A DNA stretch of 64,000 nucleotides from Variovorax sp. ZS18.2.2 (GCF_024701975.1 NZ_JANLNM010000002.1:1-64000), one strand, 5' to 3'; positions 24,798-34,412 are shown, counted from the stretch's first letter. The notes: generated from the letters alone by a model not told the origin. Numbers and translations are program-made.

Positions 24798-26621
24798 ATG
24801 AGCCAGAAGAAACCCAACGCACCCGCCCGCGAAGCCGTCACCGGCGTGCAGAAGATGACGCCCTCCGAGGCCTTCGTCGAGACCATGGTCGCCAACGGCG
24901 TGACCGACATCTTCGGCATCATGGGCTCGGCCTTCATGGACGCGATGGACATCTTCGCGCCCGCCGGCATCCGCCTGATTCCGGTGGTGCACGAGCAGGG
25001 CGGCGCCCACATGGCCGACGGCTATGCGCGCGTCTCGGGCCGCCACGGCCTCGTGATCGGCCAGAACGGCCCCGGCATCAGCAACTGTGTGACGGCGATT
25101 GCTGCCGCTTACTGGGCGCACAGCCCGGTCGTGATGATCACGCCCGAGACCGGCACCATGGGCATGGGCCTCGGCGGCTTCCAGGAAGCCAACCAGCTGC
25201 CGATGTTCCAGGAGTTCACCAAGTACCAGGGCCATGTGAACAACCCCAAGCGCATGGCCGAGTACACGGCGCGCTGCTTCGACCGCGCCATCTCCGAGAT
25301 GGGGCCGACGCAGCTCAATATTCCGCGCGACTACTTCTACGGCGAGATCACGGTCGAGATCCCGAAGCCGATGCGCGTGGAGCGTGGCGCGGGTGGCGAG
25401 AACAGCCTGAACGCTGCCGTCGAACTGCTGGCCTCGGCCAAGTTCCCGGTGATCCTGTCGGGCGGTGGTGTCGTGATGGGCGATGCGGTCGAGGAATGCA
25501 AGGCCCTGGCCGAACGCCTCGGCGCGCCGGTGGCCAACGGCTACCTGCGTAACGACTCCTTCCCCGCAAGCCATCCGCTGTCGGCCGGCCCGCTGGGCTA
25601 CCAGGGCTCGAAGGCCGCGATGAAGCTCATCGCACAAGCCGACGTGGTGCTCGCGCTCGGTTCGCGCATGGGCCCCTTCGGCACGCTGCCGCAGCACGGC
25701 ATGGACTACTGGCCCAAGGACGCGAAGATCATCCAGGTCGAGGCGGACCACACCAACCTCGGGCTGGTGAAGAAGATCACCGTTGGCATCCACGGCGATG
25801 CCAAGGCCACTGCCAAGGAATTGCTCAAGCGCCTGCAGGGCAAGACGCTGGCCTGCGACGCCACCAAGGCCGAGCGCGCCGAGAAGATCAAGTCGGAGAA
25901 GGCTGCGTGGGAAAAAGAGCTCGACGAGTGGACCCACGAGCGTGACCCGTACAGCCTCGACGCCATCGAAGAGGCCAAGGGCGAGAAGACACCGACCGGC
26001 GGCAGCTACCTGCACCCGCGTCAGGTGCTGCGTGAACTGGAGAAGGCCATGCCGCCGCGCGTGATGGTCTCCACTGACATCGGCAACATCAACGCCATTG
26101 CCAACAGCTACCTGCGCTTCGAGGAGCCGCGCAGCTTCTTCGCGCCGATGAGCTTCGGCAACTGCGGCTACTCGCTGCCCACGATGATCGGCGCCAAGTG
26201 CGCCGCGCCCGACCGCCCGGCGGTGGCCTATGCGGGCGACGGCGCCTGGGGCATGAGCATGTCGGAAATCATGACGGCCGTGCGCCACGACATTCCGGTG
26301 ACGGCCGTGGTCTTCCACAACCGCCAGTGGGGCGCGGAGAAGAAGAACCAGGTCGACTTCTACAATCGCCGCTTCGTCGCGGGCGAGCTCGAAAGCGAGA
26401 GCTTCGCGGGCATCGCCAAGGCGATGGGCGCCGAGGGCATCGTGGTCGACAAGCTCGAAGACGTGGGCCCCGCGCTCAAGAAGGCCATCGACATGCAGAT
26501 GAACGAAGGCAAGACCTGCGTGATCGAGATCATGTGCACCCGCGAGCTTGGCGACCCGTTCCGCCGCGACGCACTCTCCAAGCCGGTGCGCTTCCTGGAC
26601 AAGTACAAGGACTACGTCTGA
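24798..26621 (+). CDS. xsc: Sulfoacetaldehyde acetyltransferase
   Basis: 607 residues with AGGAG ten bases upstream. It is a thiamine-diphosphate enzyme: catalytic Glu66 in PVVHEQGGAHMADGYAR, and the ThDP motif AYAGDGAWGMSMSEIMTAV near residue 478. Long blocks match Xsc closely (FGIMGSAFMDAMDIFAPAGIRL, WGAEKKNQVDFYNRRFVAGE). It converts sulfoacetaldehyde and phosphate into acetyl phosphate and sulfite, the C-S bond-cleaving step shared by taurine, isethionate and sulfoacetate pathways. The stop codon overlaps the probable CTG start of ackA. It is controlled by a strong promoter with two palindromic operators. Confidence 0.95.
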   Translation: MSQKKPNAPAREAVTGVQKMTPSEAFVETMVANGVTDIFGIMGSAFMDAMDIFAPAGIRLIPVVHEQGGAHMADGYARVSGRHGLVIGQNGPGISNCVTAIAAAYWAHSPVVMITPETGTMGMGLGGFQEANQLPMFQEFTKYQGHVNNPKRMAEYTARCFDRAISEMGPTQLNIPRDYFYGEITVEIPKPMRVERGAGGENSLNAAVELLASAKFPVILSGGGVVMGDAVEECKALAERLGAPVANGYLRNDSFPASHPLSAGPLGYQGSKAAMKLIAQADVVLALGSRMGPFGTLPQHGMDYWPKDAKIIQVEADHTNLGLVKKITVGIHGDAKATAKELLKRLQGKTLACDATKAERAEKIKSEKAAWEKELDEWTHERDPYSLDAIEEAKGEKTPTGGSYLHPRQVLRELEKAMPPRVMVSTDIGNINAIANSYLRFEEPRSFFAPMSFGNCGYSLPTMIGAKCAAPDRPAVAYAGDGAWGMSMSEIMTAVRHDIPVTAVVFHNRQWGAEKKNQVDFYNRRFVAGELESESFAGIAKAMGAEGIVVDKLEDVGPALKKAIDMQMNEGKTCVIEIMCTRELGDPFRRDALSKPVRFLDKYKDYV

Positions 26622-27814
26622 CCGAATCGCTGCTCACGCTGAACGCCGGGTCGTCGTCGATCAAGGTCGCGCTGTTCGCGGCCGCAGGCGAGGGCGATGC
26701 GCTGCCGGCCGCGCGCTGGTCGGGGCAGGCCGATGGGCTCGGTGCAGGGCTGAAGGCGCGGCTGCGCGTGCGTGATGCAGAAGGGCGCACGCTGCACGAC
26801 GCGGCGCTCGACGGCGACAGGCGCTCGCACGAGGGCGCGCTCGCCGCGCTGCTCGAATGGCATGCACAGCAGGGCGGTGGCGATCGCATCGCCGCGGTCG
26901 GCCATCGCATCGTGCATGGCGGCGTGAACTTCGTGGCGCCGGTGCGCATCGACGATGCGGTGCTCGCCGAGCTGGCCGCGCTCGAGCCGCTCGCGCCGCT
27001 GCACCAGCCGCACAACCTGGCGGGCGTTCGCGCCGCCATGAAGGCCTTCGATGGCGTGCCGCAGGTGGCGTGCTTCGACACGGCTTTTCATTCGACGCAG
27101 ACCGAGGTGAACCGCCGCTTCGCGTTGCCGCGTGCGTTGCACGATGCGGGCGTGCGGCGTTACGGCTTCCATGGGCTTTCCTATGAATCGATCGTTGCGC
27201 AGTTCATGCGCATTGCGCCCGAGCTGGCGGAGAAGCGCGTGATCGTCGCGCACCTCGGCAACGGCGCCTCGATGTGCGCGATGGCGCAGGGGCGCTCGGT
27301 CGCGACGACGATGAGCTTTTCGCCACTCGACGGCCTGACGATGGGCACGCGCTGCGGGCACCTCGATGCAGCCGTCGTGCTGTACCTCATGCGCTCGCAC
27401 GGCATGTCGGCGGAGCAGGTCGAGACGCTGCTGTTCCGCGAATCGGGGCTGCTCGGCTTGTCGGGCGTGTCGAGCGACATGCGCGAGCTCGAAGCGTCCA
27501 CGGCACCCGAAGCCGCAGAGGCCATCGCGCATTTCACCGAGCAGGTCGTGCAGCACATGGGCAGCCTTGCCGCCGCGCTGCGCGGTGTCGATGCGGTGAT
27601 CTTCACTGGCGGCATCGGCGAGAACGCGAGCGCGCTGCGCGAGCGCATCCTCGAAGAGTGCGACTGGCTCGGTGTGCACGTCGACGCGGCTGCCAACGGC
27701 GCGGGCCATGCGCGGCTCACGACGCCCGAGAGCCCCGTGAGCGCCTGGATGCTGCGCACCGATGAAGAGGCGGTCATCGCGCGGCACACCGCGCAGGTGC
27801 TCGGCGCCTCCTAG
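26618..27814 (+). CDS. ackA: Acetate kinase, probable CTG start overlapping xsc
   Basis: 398 residues, normal for AckA. The family signatures are present: LLTLNAGSSSIKVALF at the N-terminus, ACFDTAFH, YGFHGLSYE, VIVAHLGNGASM and VIFTGGIGENAS. No ATG or GTG lies in a suitable place. The frame opens with CTG at 26618, in the sequence CTGA that also holds the xsc stop. This mirrors the usual ATGA coupling and gives the family's expected (M)TESLLTLNAG. It should turn acetyl phosphate from Xsc into acetate plus ATP, instead of the phosphate acetyltransferase more often found beside xsc. Confidence 0.85.
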   Translation: MTESLLTLNAGSSSIKVALFAAAGEGDALPAARWSGQADGLGAGLKARLRVRDAEGRTLHDAALDGDRRSHEGALAALLEWHAQQGGGDRIAAVGHRIVHGGVNFVAPVRIDDAVLAELAALEPLAPLHQPHNLAGVRAAMKAFDGVPQVACFDTAFHSTQTEVNRRFALPRALHDAGVRRYGFHGLSYESIVAQFMRIAPELAEKRVIVAHLGNGASMCAMAQGRSVATTMSFSPLDGLTMGTRCGHLDAAVVLYLMRSHGMSAEQVETLLFRESGLLGLSGVSSDMRELEASTAPEAAEAIAHFTEQVVQHMGSLAAALRGVDAVIFTGGIGENASALRERILEECDWLGVHVDAAANGAGHARLTTPESPVSAWMLRTDEEAVIARHTAQVLGAS

Positions 27815-28743
27815 CGCGCAGCCTGCGTGCGCGGCACCGTCGCGCCGCAGTGCCGAAGGAAGTCGGCAGTCGCACGCCCCAGCAACTTGTCGCGGTGCAT
27901 CACTGTCGCCAGCCGCCGCATGCCTGCGGGCAGCCGCGTGCGCAGTTCGATCAGATGCCCGTCCTCCAGCGCCTGCGCCACCGTGTAGCGCGAGAGGCAG
28001 GCCAGGGCCGTGCCCGAGGCCACCACGCGCTTGATCGCTTCGGTGCTGCCGAGCTCGAAGCCCACGTGCACCTGCTCCAGGTTCTGGATCAGCCACGCAT
28101 CGGTGACCTGCCGCGTGCCCGAGCCAAGCTCTCTCAGAACCCAGGTGGCCTGCGAGAGCTGGCGGTGCGTGGCGATGCGGTTCGCGAGTGCATGGCCCGG
28201 CGCGGCGACGATGACCAGCTCGTCTTCGCGCCATGCGCGCACCACGAGATCGGGGTGCGTCTGCGGGCCTTCGATGAAGCCCACGTCCACGTCGAAGCCA
28301 GCGACGGCTTCGATCACGTCGCGTGTGTTCGCGATGTGCAGGTGCACCTGGCTCTGCGGATGCAGCGCGGTCCATTGCGACACGCGCTCGGGCAGCAGGT
28401 ACTCGCCGATGGTGAAGCTGGCCGCCACGCGCAGCGGCGCCGCATGCTCGCCGCTGAAGAGCGCCTGCACCTCGCTCGCTTGGTCGAGCAGCGCCTGCGC
28501 CTTGGGTAGCAGCGCACGGCCGTTTTCGTTGAGCACCAACCGGCGGCCGATGCGGTCGAACAGCAACACACCGACGGACGATTCCAGGTCGGCCAGCGCG
28601 CTGCTCGCGGCCGACTGCGAACGCGCCACGCGATCAGCCGCCGCCCGGGTGCTGCCGCCGCGCGCCGTGGCCACGAAAACTTCGAGCTGGCGCAGGTTCA
28701 GGCGCAGGCGCTGAGTGAGCTGTTGATCTGTTTTTCCGGTCAT
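27811..28743 (-). CDS. LysR-type regulator divergent from soeABC
   Basis: 310 residues from ATG 28743; a longer frame upstream overlaps soeA. The LysR helix-turn-helix is at about 15-75 (LNLRQLEVFVATARGGSTRAAADRVARSQSAASSALADLE). The periplasmic-binding-like effector domain follows (VGFIEGPQTHPDLVVRAW). The gap of 82 bases to soeA contains CCGA (28767-28770) and TCGG (28791-28794), an interrupted dyad. Its stop codon shares CTAG with the ackA stop on the other strand. It likely activates soeABC in response to sulfite or a sulfonate. Confidence 0.9.
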   Translation of the reverse strand: MTGKTDQQLTQRLRLNLRQLEVFVATARGGSTRAAADRVARSQSAASSALADLESSVGVLLFDRIGRRLVLNENGRALLPKAQALLDQASEVQALFSGEHAAPLRVAASFTIGEYLLPERVSQWTALHPQSQVHLHIANTRDVIEAVAGFDVDVGFIEGPQTHPDLVVRAWREDELVIVAAPGHALANRIATHRQLSQATWVLRELGSGTRQVTDAWLIQNLEQVHVGFELGSTEAIKRVVASGTALACLSRYTVAQALEDGHLIELRTRLPAGMRRLATVMHRDKLLGRATADFLRHCGATVPRTQAAR

Positions 28744-28825
28744 GGTGAGCGATATTCTCCGCTTTTCCGATTGATCAGGGCTCCCTAACATCGGCGCTGC
28801 CACGCTTGAAAACAAAGGACCGCCA

Positions 28826-31762
28826 GTGTTCAGTTTCCTGTCCAAAGAACCCGTGCACGATCCGCTCAAAGCGCCGACGCCCACGGCGGACACCGAGGTC
28901 AAGACCACCACCTGCTACATGTGCGCCTGCCGCTGCGGCATCCGTGTGCACCTGCGCGAGGGCGAGAAGGGCCCCGAGGTGCGCTACATCGACGGCAACC
29001 CCAACCACCCGCTGAACCAGGGCGTGATCTGCGCCAAGGGTTCCTCGGGAATCATGAAGCAGGTGTCGCCCGCGCGCATCACGCAGCCGCTGCTGCGCAA
29101 GGCCGGCAGCGAGCGTGGCGCGGGGGAGTTCGAGCCCATCAGCTGGGAGCGCGCCTACGACATGCTGACCGAGCGGCTCGGCAAGATCCGCGCGACCGAT
29201 CCGAAGAAGTTCGCGCTCTTCACCGGACGCGACCAGATGCAGGCGCTCACCGGCCTCTTCGCGCGGCAGTTCGGCACGCCCAACTACGCGGCGCACGGCG
29301 GCTTCTGCTCGGTCAACATGGCCGCGGGAATGATCTACACCATCGGCGGCAGCTTCTGGGAGTTCGGCGGGCCCGACCTGGAGCGCGCCAAGCTGTTCGT
29401 GATGATCGGCACGGCCGAAGACCATCACAGCAATCCGATGAAGATCGCGATCAGCAAGTTCAAGCGTGCGGGTGGCCGCTTCATCTCGATCAACCCGGTG
29501 CGCACCGGTTATTCGGCGATTGCGGACGAGTGGATTCCGATCAAGCCCGGCACCGATGGGGCGCTGTTTATGGCGCTGCTGCACGAGCTCATCGGCAATG
29601 AGCTGGTGGACCATGCGTTCCTCAAGCGCTTCACCAATGCGCCGCAGCTCGTGGTGCTCGACGACTGCGAGCGTGAAGGGCTGTTCGCCTTCGATCCCGA
29701 GCGCGGGCCGCCAGGCGATGGGCGCAATCCGCACAACAAGCTGGTGTGGGACTTGAGCAGTGGAAGCGTGAAGCCCGCGTATCCCGAAGGCATCGCCGAT
29801 GGATGCGACCCGGCGCTCGAAGGTCACTACACGTTGGCCGACGGCACGCGTGTCGCACCGTCGTTCCAGCTGCTGCGCGAGCGTGTGGCGCTCTGCACGC
29901 CCGAGTGGGCGCAGGGCATCACCGGCATCGATGCGGCGCGCATCCGCAAGCTGGCGCGCGAGATGGGAGAGACCGCGCTGCAGCAGGCTTTCGGGCTGCC
30001 GATTCCGTGGACCGATGCGTGGGGCAAGAAGCACCCGACGACGCAGGCGCGGCCGGTGGCCTTCCATGCGATGCGAGGCCTCGCGGCGCACTCCAATGGC
30101 TTCCAGACCGTGCGTGCACTTGCGGTGCTGATGAGCGTGCTCGGCACCATCGACGCACCCGGTGGCTTCCGCCACAAGGCACCTTACCCGCGCCACATCG
30201 TGCCCAACTACCGGGCCTTCAACGACCCCGGAATGATCCAGCCGAACACACCGCTCAACGCTGCGCCGCTGGGCTTTCCGGCGAACCCGGAAGAGCTGGC
30301 GATCAACCCCGACGGCTCGCCGATCCGCATCGACCATGCGTTCTCGTGGGAGCACCCGTTGTCGGCACACGGGCTCATGCACAACGTGATCACCAACGCG
30401 GTGAAGGGCGACCCCTATCGCATCGACACGCTGCTGATCTTCATGGCCAACATGGCGTGGAACTCCAGCATGAACACGATGGGCGTGCGCGAGATGCTCA
30501 ACCGCAAGGACGAGAAGGGCGAGCACATGATTCCCTTCCTTGTGGTGTGCGACGCCTTCCAGAGCGAGACCGTGGCCTTCGCCGACCTCGTGCTGCCCGA
30601 CACCACATACCTCGAGCGCCACGACGTGATGGGCATGCTCGACCGGCCGATCTCGGAATTCGACGGGCCGGTCGATTCGGTGCGCGTGCCCGTGGTGCCG
30701 CCGACCGGGGAGTGCAAGCCCTTCCAGGAGGTGCTGATCGAGCTGGCTTCGCGGCTGAAGTTCCCGGCGTTCACCACGCCCGAGGGCGGGCGCAAGTACA
30801 CGGGCTACCCGGACTTCGTCGTCAACTTCGAGCCGCAGCCGGGCATCGGCTTTCTCATGGGCTGGCGCGGCAAGGACGGCACCGAGCATCTGCGCGGCGC
30901 GCCGAACCCGAAGCAGTGGGAAGCCTACGCAGAGAACAACTGCGTGTTCCAGTACCACATGCCCGAGACCATGCACTACATGCGCAACTGGAACCGGGAG
31001 TACCTCGATTTCGCGAAGGACAAGGGCTGGCGCCAACGCAACGACCCGGTGCAACTGGCCCTGTACTCCGACACGCTGCAGAGCTTTCGCCTCGCGGCGC
31101 AAGGCAAGAGCGCGGGACGGCAACCGCCCGATGCGCTGCGCGAGCGCATCGAGAAATACTTCGATCCGCTGCCGTTCTGGTACCCGCCGCTCGAAGAGGC
31201 CGCGACCGACCTGGAGGCCTATCCGCTCAACGCGCTGACGCAACGGCCGATGGCGATGTACCACTCGTGGGATTCGCAGAACGCGTGGCTGCGGCAGATC
31301 CACAGCCACAACTATCTGCAAGTGAACCCGCTCACCGCCGAGGCTGCCGGCATTGCGGACGGCGGCTGGTGCTGGGTCGAGAGCCAGTGGGGCAAGGTGC
31401 GCTGCATGCTGCGCTACAGCGAGGCTGTGGAGCCGGGCACGGTGTGGACATGGAATGCGATCGGCAAGGCGGATGGCGCATGGCAACTCGCCCCCGGTTC
31501 GGACGAAGCGCGCAAGGGCTTTTTGCTCAACCACCTGATCAGCGAGGAACTGCCGTGCGAAGGCACGGCGAGCGGGCGCATCAGCAACTCCGATCCGATC
31601 ACGGGGCAGGCGGGCTGGTACGACGTGCGCGTGCGTATTCGACCGGCCGAACCGGGAGAGCCCGAAGAGAGCTATCCGCAGATGGCGAGCATGCCGAGTC
31701 CGCCCGGGGTGTTGGGGAAGGCGGCGAGCGTGTTGACGTACTTTGCGGGGCGTCGGAAATGA
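28826..31762 (+). CDS. soeA: Sulfite dehydrogenase (quinone) molybdoprotein subunit SoeA
   Basis: 978 residues with a GTG start and AAAGGA upstream. It is a DMSO-reductase-family molybdopterin oxidoreductase: the N-terminal [4Fe-4S] ligands are CYMCACRCG and VICAKGSSG, and NxxxxHxRP-like cofactor regions follow. There is no Tat signal, so the enzyme faces the cytoplasm. That, plus the order with a four-cluster ferredoxin subunit and a DmsC-like anchor, matches SoeABC (cytoplasmic sulfite oxidation, known in purple sulfur bacteria and Ruegeria). It would oxidise sulfite released by Xsc to sulfate and pass electrons to quinone. Confidence 0.85.
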   Translation: MFSFLSKEPVHDPLKAPTPTADTEVKTTTCYMCACRCGIRVHLREGEKGPEVRYIDGNPNHPLNQGVICAKGSSGIMKQVSPARITQPLLRKAGSERGAGEFEPISWERAYDMLTERLGKIRATDPKKFALFTGRDQMQALTGLFARQFGTPNYAAHGGFCSVNMAAGMIYTIGGSFWEFGGPDLERAKLFVMIGTAEDHHSNPMKIAISKFKRAGGRFISINPVRTGYSAIADEWIPIKPGTDGALFMALLHELIGNELVDHAFLKRFTNAPQLVVLDDCEREGLFAFDPERGPPGDGRNPHNKLVWDLSSGSVKPAYPEGIADGCDPALEGHYTLADGTRVAPSFQLLRERVALCTPEWAQGITGIDAARIRKLAREMGETALQQAFGLPIPWTDAWGKKHPTTQARPVAFHAMRGLAAHSNGFQTVRALAVLMSVLGTIDAPGGFRHKAPYPRHIVPNYRAFNDPGMIQPNTPLNAAPLGFPANPEELAINPDGSPIRIDHAFSWEHPLSAHGLMHNVITNAVKGDPYRIDTLLIFMANMAWNSSMNTMGVREMLNRKDEKGEHMIPFLVVCDAFQSETVAFADLVLPDTTYLERHDVMGMLDRPISEFDGPVDSVRVPVVPPTGECKPFQEVLIELASRLKFPAFTTPEGGRKYTGYPDFVVNFEPQPGIGFLMGWRGKDGTEHLRGAPNPKQWEAYAENNCVFQYHMPETMHYMRNWNREYLDFAKDKGWRQRNDPVQLALYSDTLQSFRLAAQGKSAGRQPPDALRERIEKYFDPLPFWYPPLEEAATDLEAYPLNALTQRPMAMYHSWDSQNAWLRQIHSHNYLQVNPLTAEAAGIADGGWCWVESQWGKVRCMLRYSEAVEPGTVWTWNAIGKADGAWQLAPGSDEARKGFLLNHLISEELPCEGTASGRISNSDPITGQAGWYDVRVRIRPAEPGEPEESYPQMASMPSPPGVLGKAASVLTYFAGRRK

Positions 31763-31766
31763 TGCA

Positions 31767-32498
31767 GTGGCTCAAGGACCTGATGGCTCCGGTTTCTCTC
31801 CCTCCCCCAGAGGGGGAGGGAGCAATGCAACGAAGCGCGCGGAGCCCGGCGAGACGCTCGCCAAGCAACTCGCCCTCGTCATCGACCTCAACGTCTGCGT
31901 CGGCTGCCACGCCTGCGTGACCTCGTGCAAGCAATGGAACACCTCCGGCAGCGCCGGCCCGCTGGCCGACGAGCGGCCCTATGCGGCGAACCCGACCGGC
32001 ACCTTCTTCAACCGCGTGCAAACCTACGAGGCCGGCACCTTTCCCGCGACCGAGACAGTCCATCTCCCCAAGAGCTGCCTGCACTGTGAAGACCCGCCCT
32101 GCGTGCCCGTGTGCCCGACCGGCGCGAGCTACAAGCGCAAGGAAGACGGCATCGTGCTCGTCGACTACGACAAGTGCATCGGCTGCAAGTACTGCGCGTG
32201 GGCCTGTCCCTACGGCGCGCGCGAGCTCGATGAAGAACGCCAGGTCATGACCAAGTGCACGCTCTGCGTCGATCGCATCTACGACGAGCTGCTGCCCAAG
32301 GAAGACCGCAAGCCCGCCTGCGTGAAGGCCTGCCCCACGGGCGCACGGCTCTTCGGCGATGTGAAGGACCCGGACTCCGAGGTGTCGAAGGCGATCCGCG
32401 AACGCGGTGGCTACCAGCTGATGCCGGAGTGGGAGACCAGCCCGGCGAACCAGTACCTGCCGCGCCTCATCACGCAGTCGACCGACGCACAGGGATAA
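31767..32498 (+). CDS. soeB: SoeB iron-sulfur subunit, unusual 5' end
   Basis: 243 residues if GTG 31767 is the start. Sixteen cysteines in four groups (CVGCHACVTSC, CLHCEDPPCVPVC, CIGCKYCAWAC, CTLCVDRI..CVKAC) bind four [4Fe-4S] clusters and wire SoeA to the membrane anchor. The 5' end is abnormal. An ATGATG overlapping the soeA stop (31759) opens a different frame (MMQWLKDLMAPVS), and a palindromic repeat at 31798-31822 separates it from the conserved frame that resumes at LAKQLALVIDLN. Either a repeat insertion shifted the frame and a GTG/TTG start is now used, or the sequence has an indel. Confidence 0.8.
   Translation: MAQGPDGSGFSPSPRGGGSNATKRAEPGETLAKQLALVIDLNVCVGCHACVTSCKQWNTSGSAGPLADERPYAANPTGTFFNRVQTYEAGTFPATETVHLPKSCLHCEDPPCVPVCPTGASYKRKEDGIVLVDYDKCIGCKYCAWACPYGARELDEERQVMTKCTLCVDRIYDELLPKEDRKPACVKACPTGARLFGDVKDPDSEVSKAIRERGGYQLMPEWETSPANQYLPRLITQSTDAQG
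31798..31822. repeat. Palindromic repeat inserted at the soeA-soeB junction
   Basis: CTCCCTCCCCC-AGA-GGGGGAGGGAG has perfect 11-base arms. The same style of element occurs between prfB and metQ (63497-63517). It looks like a dispersed intergenic repeat that here sits inside the beginning of soeB. Confidence 0.7.
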
Positions 32499-32502
32499 CG
32501 GC

Positions 32503-33435
32503 ATGCACCCCGCGTTCTCGATTCTTTTCTTCACCACGCTGGCCGGTGCGGCGCAGGGCCTTGTGTTCACGCTGGCGCTCGGTGCGCTGTTCGGCCTGGA
32601 GATGGCGCCGGGCTTTCTGACGTTGGCGCTGGGCGTGGCCGAAGTGCTGCTTGTGGCTGGTCTTGCTGCTTCATTCATGCACCTGGGCCGCAAGACACGC
32701 GCATGGCGTGCTGTGCTGATGTGGAGAACCTCGTGGATGTCGCGCGAGGTGATCGTGCTGCCGGGCTTCATCGCGCTGGTTGCGTTGTGGTGGTTGTCGC
32801 TGCAGTTCGGCATTGGCGCGCCGTGGTCGTGGCTGCTGCCCGTGCTGGTGCTGTTCGGTGCAGTGGCGCTCTGGTACTGCACCGCGATGATCTACGCGTG
32901 CCTGCGCTTCATCGAGGAATGGGCGCATCCACTCACCATCGTCAACTTCACGCTGATCGGGTTGTCGTCGGGGCTGGTGTTAGCGTGCGCGATGGCGGCC
33001 GTCGCCGGCGAGGCGCGCTTCGTGCAGGTCTTCGGGCCGTGCGCGCTCGTCGCCACGCTGGCGGCGTGGGCGGCGCGAGGGCAGGCATTGCGGCGCAACG
33101 CCGGCATCCGCCACAGGTCGACGCTGCAGTCGGCCACCGGCATCCGCAACGAGAAGCTGGTGCAGAAGTCGATGGGCATGTCGGCCGGCTCGTTCAACAC
33201 GCGCGAGTTCTTCCATGGGGCATCGCTGGCCGCGCTGAAGAACATCAAGCTCGGCTTCCTGCTGCTGGCCTTCGCGCTGCCTGCACTGCTGCTGGTGTGG
33301 GGCGTTGCGAGCGCGGCCGTGCTGCCATGGCTGCTCGCGGTGTTGGTGCAAGCGCCGGGCCTGCTGGCCGAGCGCTGGTTCTTCTTCGCGCAGGCCAAGC
33401 ACCCGCAGAACCTGTACTACCAGGTCGTGTCTTAG
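32503..33435 (+). CDS. soeC: SoeC, DmsC-type membrane anchor subunit
   Basis: 310 residues, about eight transmembrane helices, starting 5 bases after soeB. The DmsC family features are AGAAQGLVFTLALGALFG, SFMHLGRKTRAWRAVLMWRTSWMSREVI and CTAMIYACLRFIEEWAHPLTIVNF. It anchors SoeAB to the cytoplasmic face of the inner membrane and passes electrons from sulfite to quinone. Third gene of soeABC. Confidence 0.88.
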   Translation: MHPAFSILFFTTLAGAAQGLVFTLALGALFGLEMAPGFLTLALGVAEVLLVAGLAASFMHLGRKTRAWRAVLMWRTSWMSREVIVLPGFIALVALWWLSLQFGIGAPWSWLLPVLVLFGAVALWYCTAMIYACLRFIEEWAHPLTIVNFTLIGLSSGLVLACAMAAVAGEARFVQVFGPCALVATLAAWAARGQALRRNAGIRHRSTLQSATGIRNEKLVQKSMGMSAGSFNTREFFHGASLAALKNIKLGFLLLAFALPALLLVWGVASAAVLPWLLAVLVQAPGLLAERWFFFAQAKHPQNLYYQVVS

Positions 33436-33506
33436 TCGCGCTGAAGACTGCCGGCGCGGGTTTGCATCCACCCCTTGGCCGCGTGCCCGTGGCACGATCC
33501 CCGGCC

Positions 33507-34412
33507 ATGAACTTCCGTCAATTGCGCTACTTCTGCGAGGTGGCCGACAGCGGCACCCTCGCGCGCGCCGCCGAGCGCCTGTTCGTCGCGCCCACCGCCA
33601 TCAGCATGCAGATCGCGCAGCTCGAGGAAGGTTTGAGGGGCATGCTGTTCGATCGAACCGCCAGGCCCATGAAGCTCACCCCGCTGGGGCTGTTTTTCCT
33701 GCCGCGGGCGCGCGAACTGCTGGCAAACGGCCAGCGGCTGGAAGAAGAGACCCGCGACGTGGCCAGCGGAAAGAGCGGCTGGCTCGGCATCGGTTTCGTC
33801 CGGTCGCTGCTCAACTCCGTGCTGACGGACGCGGTGCGCGCCTTCCGGCAGAGGCATCCCGACGTCAAGCTCGATCTGGTTGAACTGCTGTCCGAACACC
33901 AGCCGGCGCAGTTGCGCAGCGGTCGCATCCACATCGGCCTGTCGCGCTTTGCCGGACCGCAGGAGCCGCCCCCGGATCTGCGGCACGAACTTCTCTTCGA
34001 AGACCCGTTCGTCGTCGCGCTTCCTGCCGACCATCGCTCGGCGAAGCGAGGCAAGGTTTCGCTGGCAGAACTTGCGGGGCTGCCGCTCATCAGCTATCCG
34101 AAAGATCCGCAGAGTTCCTTCGCGCAGCACGTCATCGGGCAGCTTCGCGCGTTGGGCGTGCAACCGCGCGTGGGGCACGAGGCCATCGAGATCCACACCG
34201 CGCTCGGGCTCGTCGCGGCGGGGCTGGGCTATGCGGTTGTCGGCGCTTCGGTGGCGCAGCGCGCGCAGAGCGATGTGGCCTTCGTCAGGCTGCCCGCGCT
34301 CAAGGCGCGCACCACGGTCGTGGCAGTGACACGTGTCGACGAAGAAGGGCCGCTGGTCGCCTCCATGCTCAGGACGTTGGCGTCCGTGCGGCAAGCTGCG
34401 AAGAAGCTCTGA
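33507..34412 (+). CDS. LysR-type transcriptional regulator
   Basis: 301 residues from ATG 33507; longer frames upstream overlap soeC. N-terminal helix-turn-helix is MNFRQLRYFCEVADSGTLARAAERLFVAPTAISMQIAQLE (CbbR/CatR type). The effector domain includes LVELLSEHQPAQLRSGRIHIGLSRF, typical of regulators of aromatic or carboxylate catabolism. It lies in the same direction 67 bases before an RraA-type aldolase and a Bug binding protein, which it probably controls. Confidence 0.88.
   Translation: MNFRQLRYFCEVADSGTLARAAERLFVAPTAISMQIAQLEEGLRGMLFDRTARPMKLTPLGLFFLPRARELLANGQRLEEETRDVASGKSGWLGIGFVRSLLNSVLTDAVRAFRQRHPDVKLDLVELLSEHQPAQLRSGRIHIGLSRFAGPQEPPPDLRHELLFEDPFVVALPADHRSAKRGKVSLAELAGLPLISYPKDPQSSFAQHVIGQLRALGVQPRVGHEAIEIHTALGLVAAGLGYAVVGASVAQRAQSDVAFVRLPALKARTTVVAVTRVDEEGPLVASMLRTLASVRQAAKKL

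Noticed and set aside
28775..31534. 919-residue open frame antisense to soeA
   Set aside because: Its translation is rich in Arg, His and Ala with no domain. It is the mirror of a high-GC coding gene.
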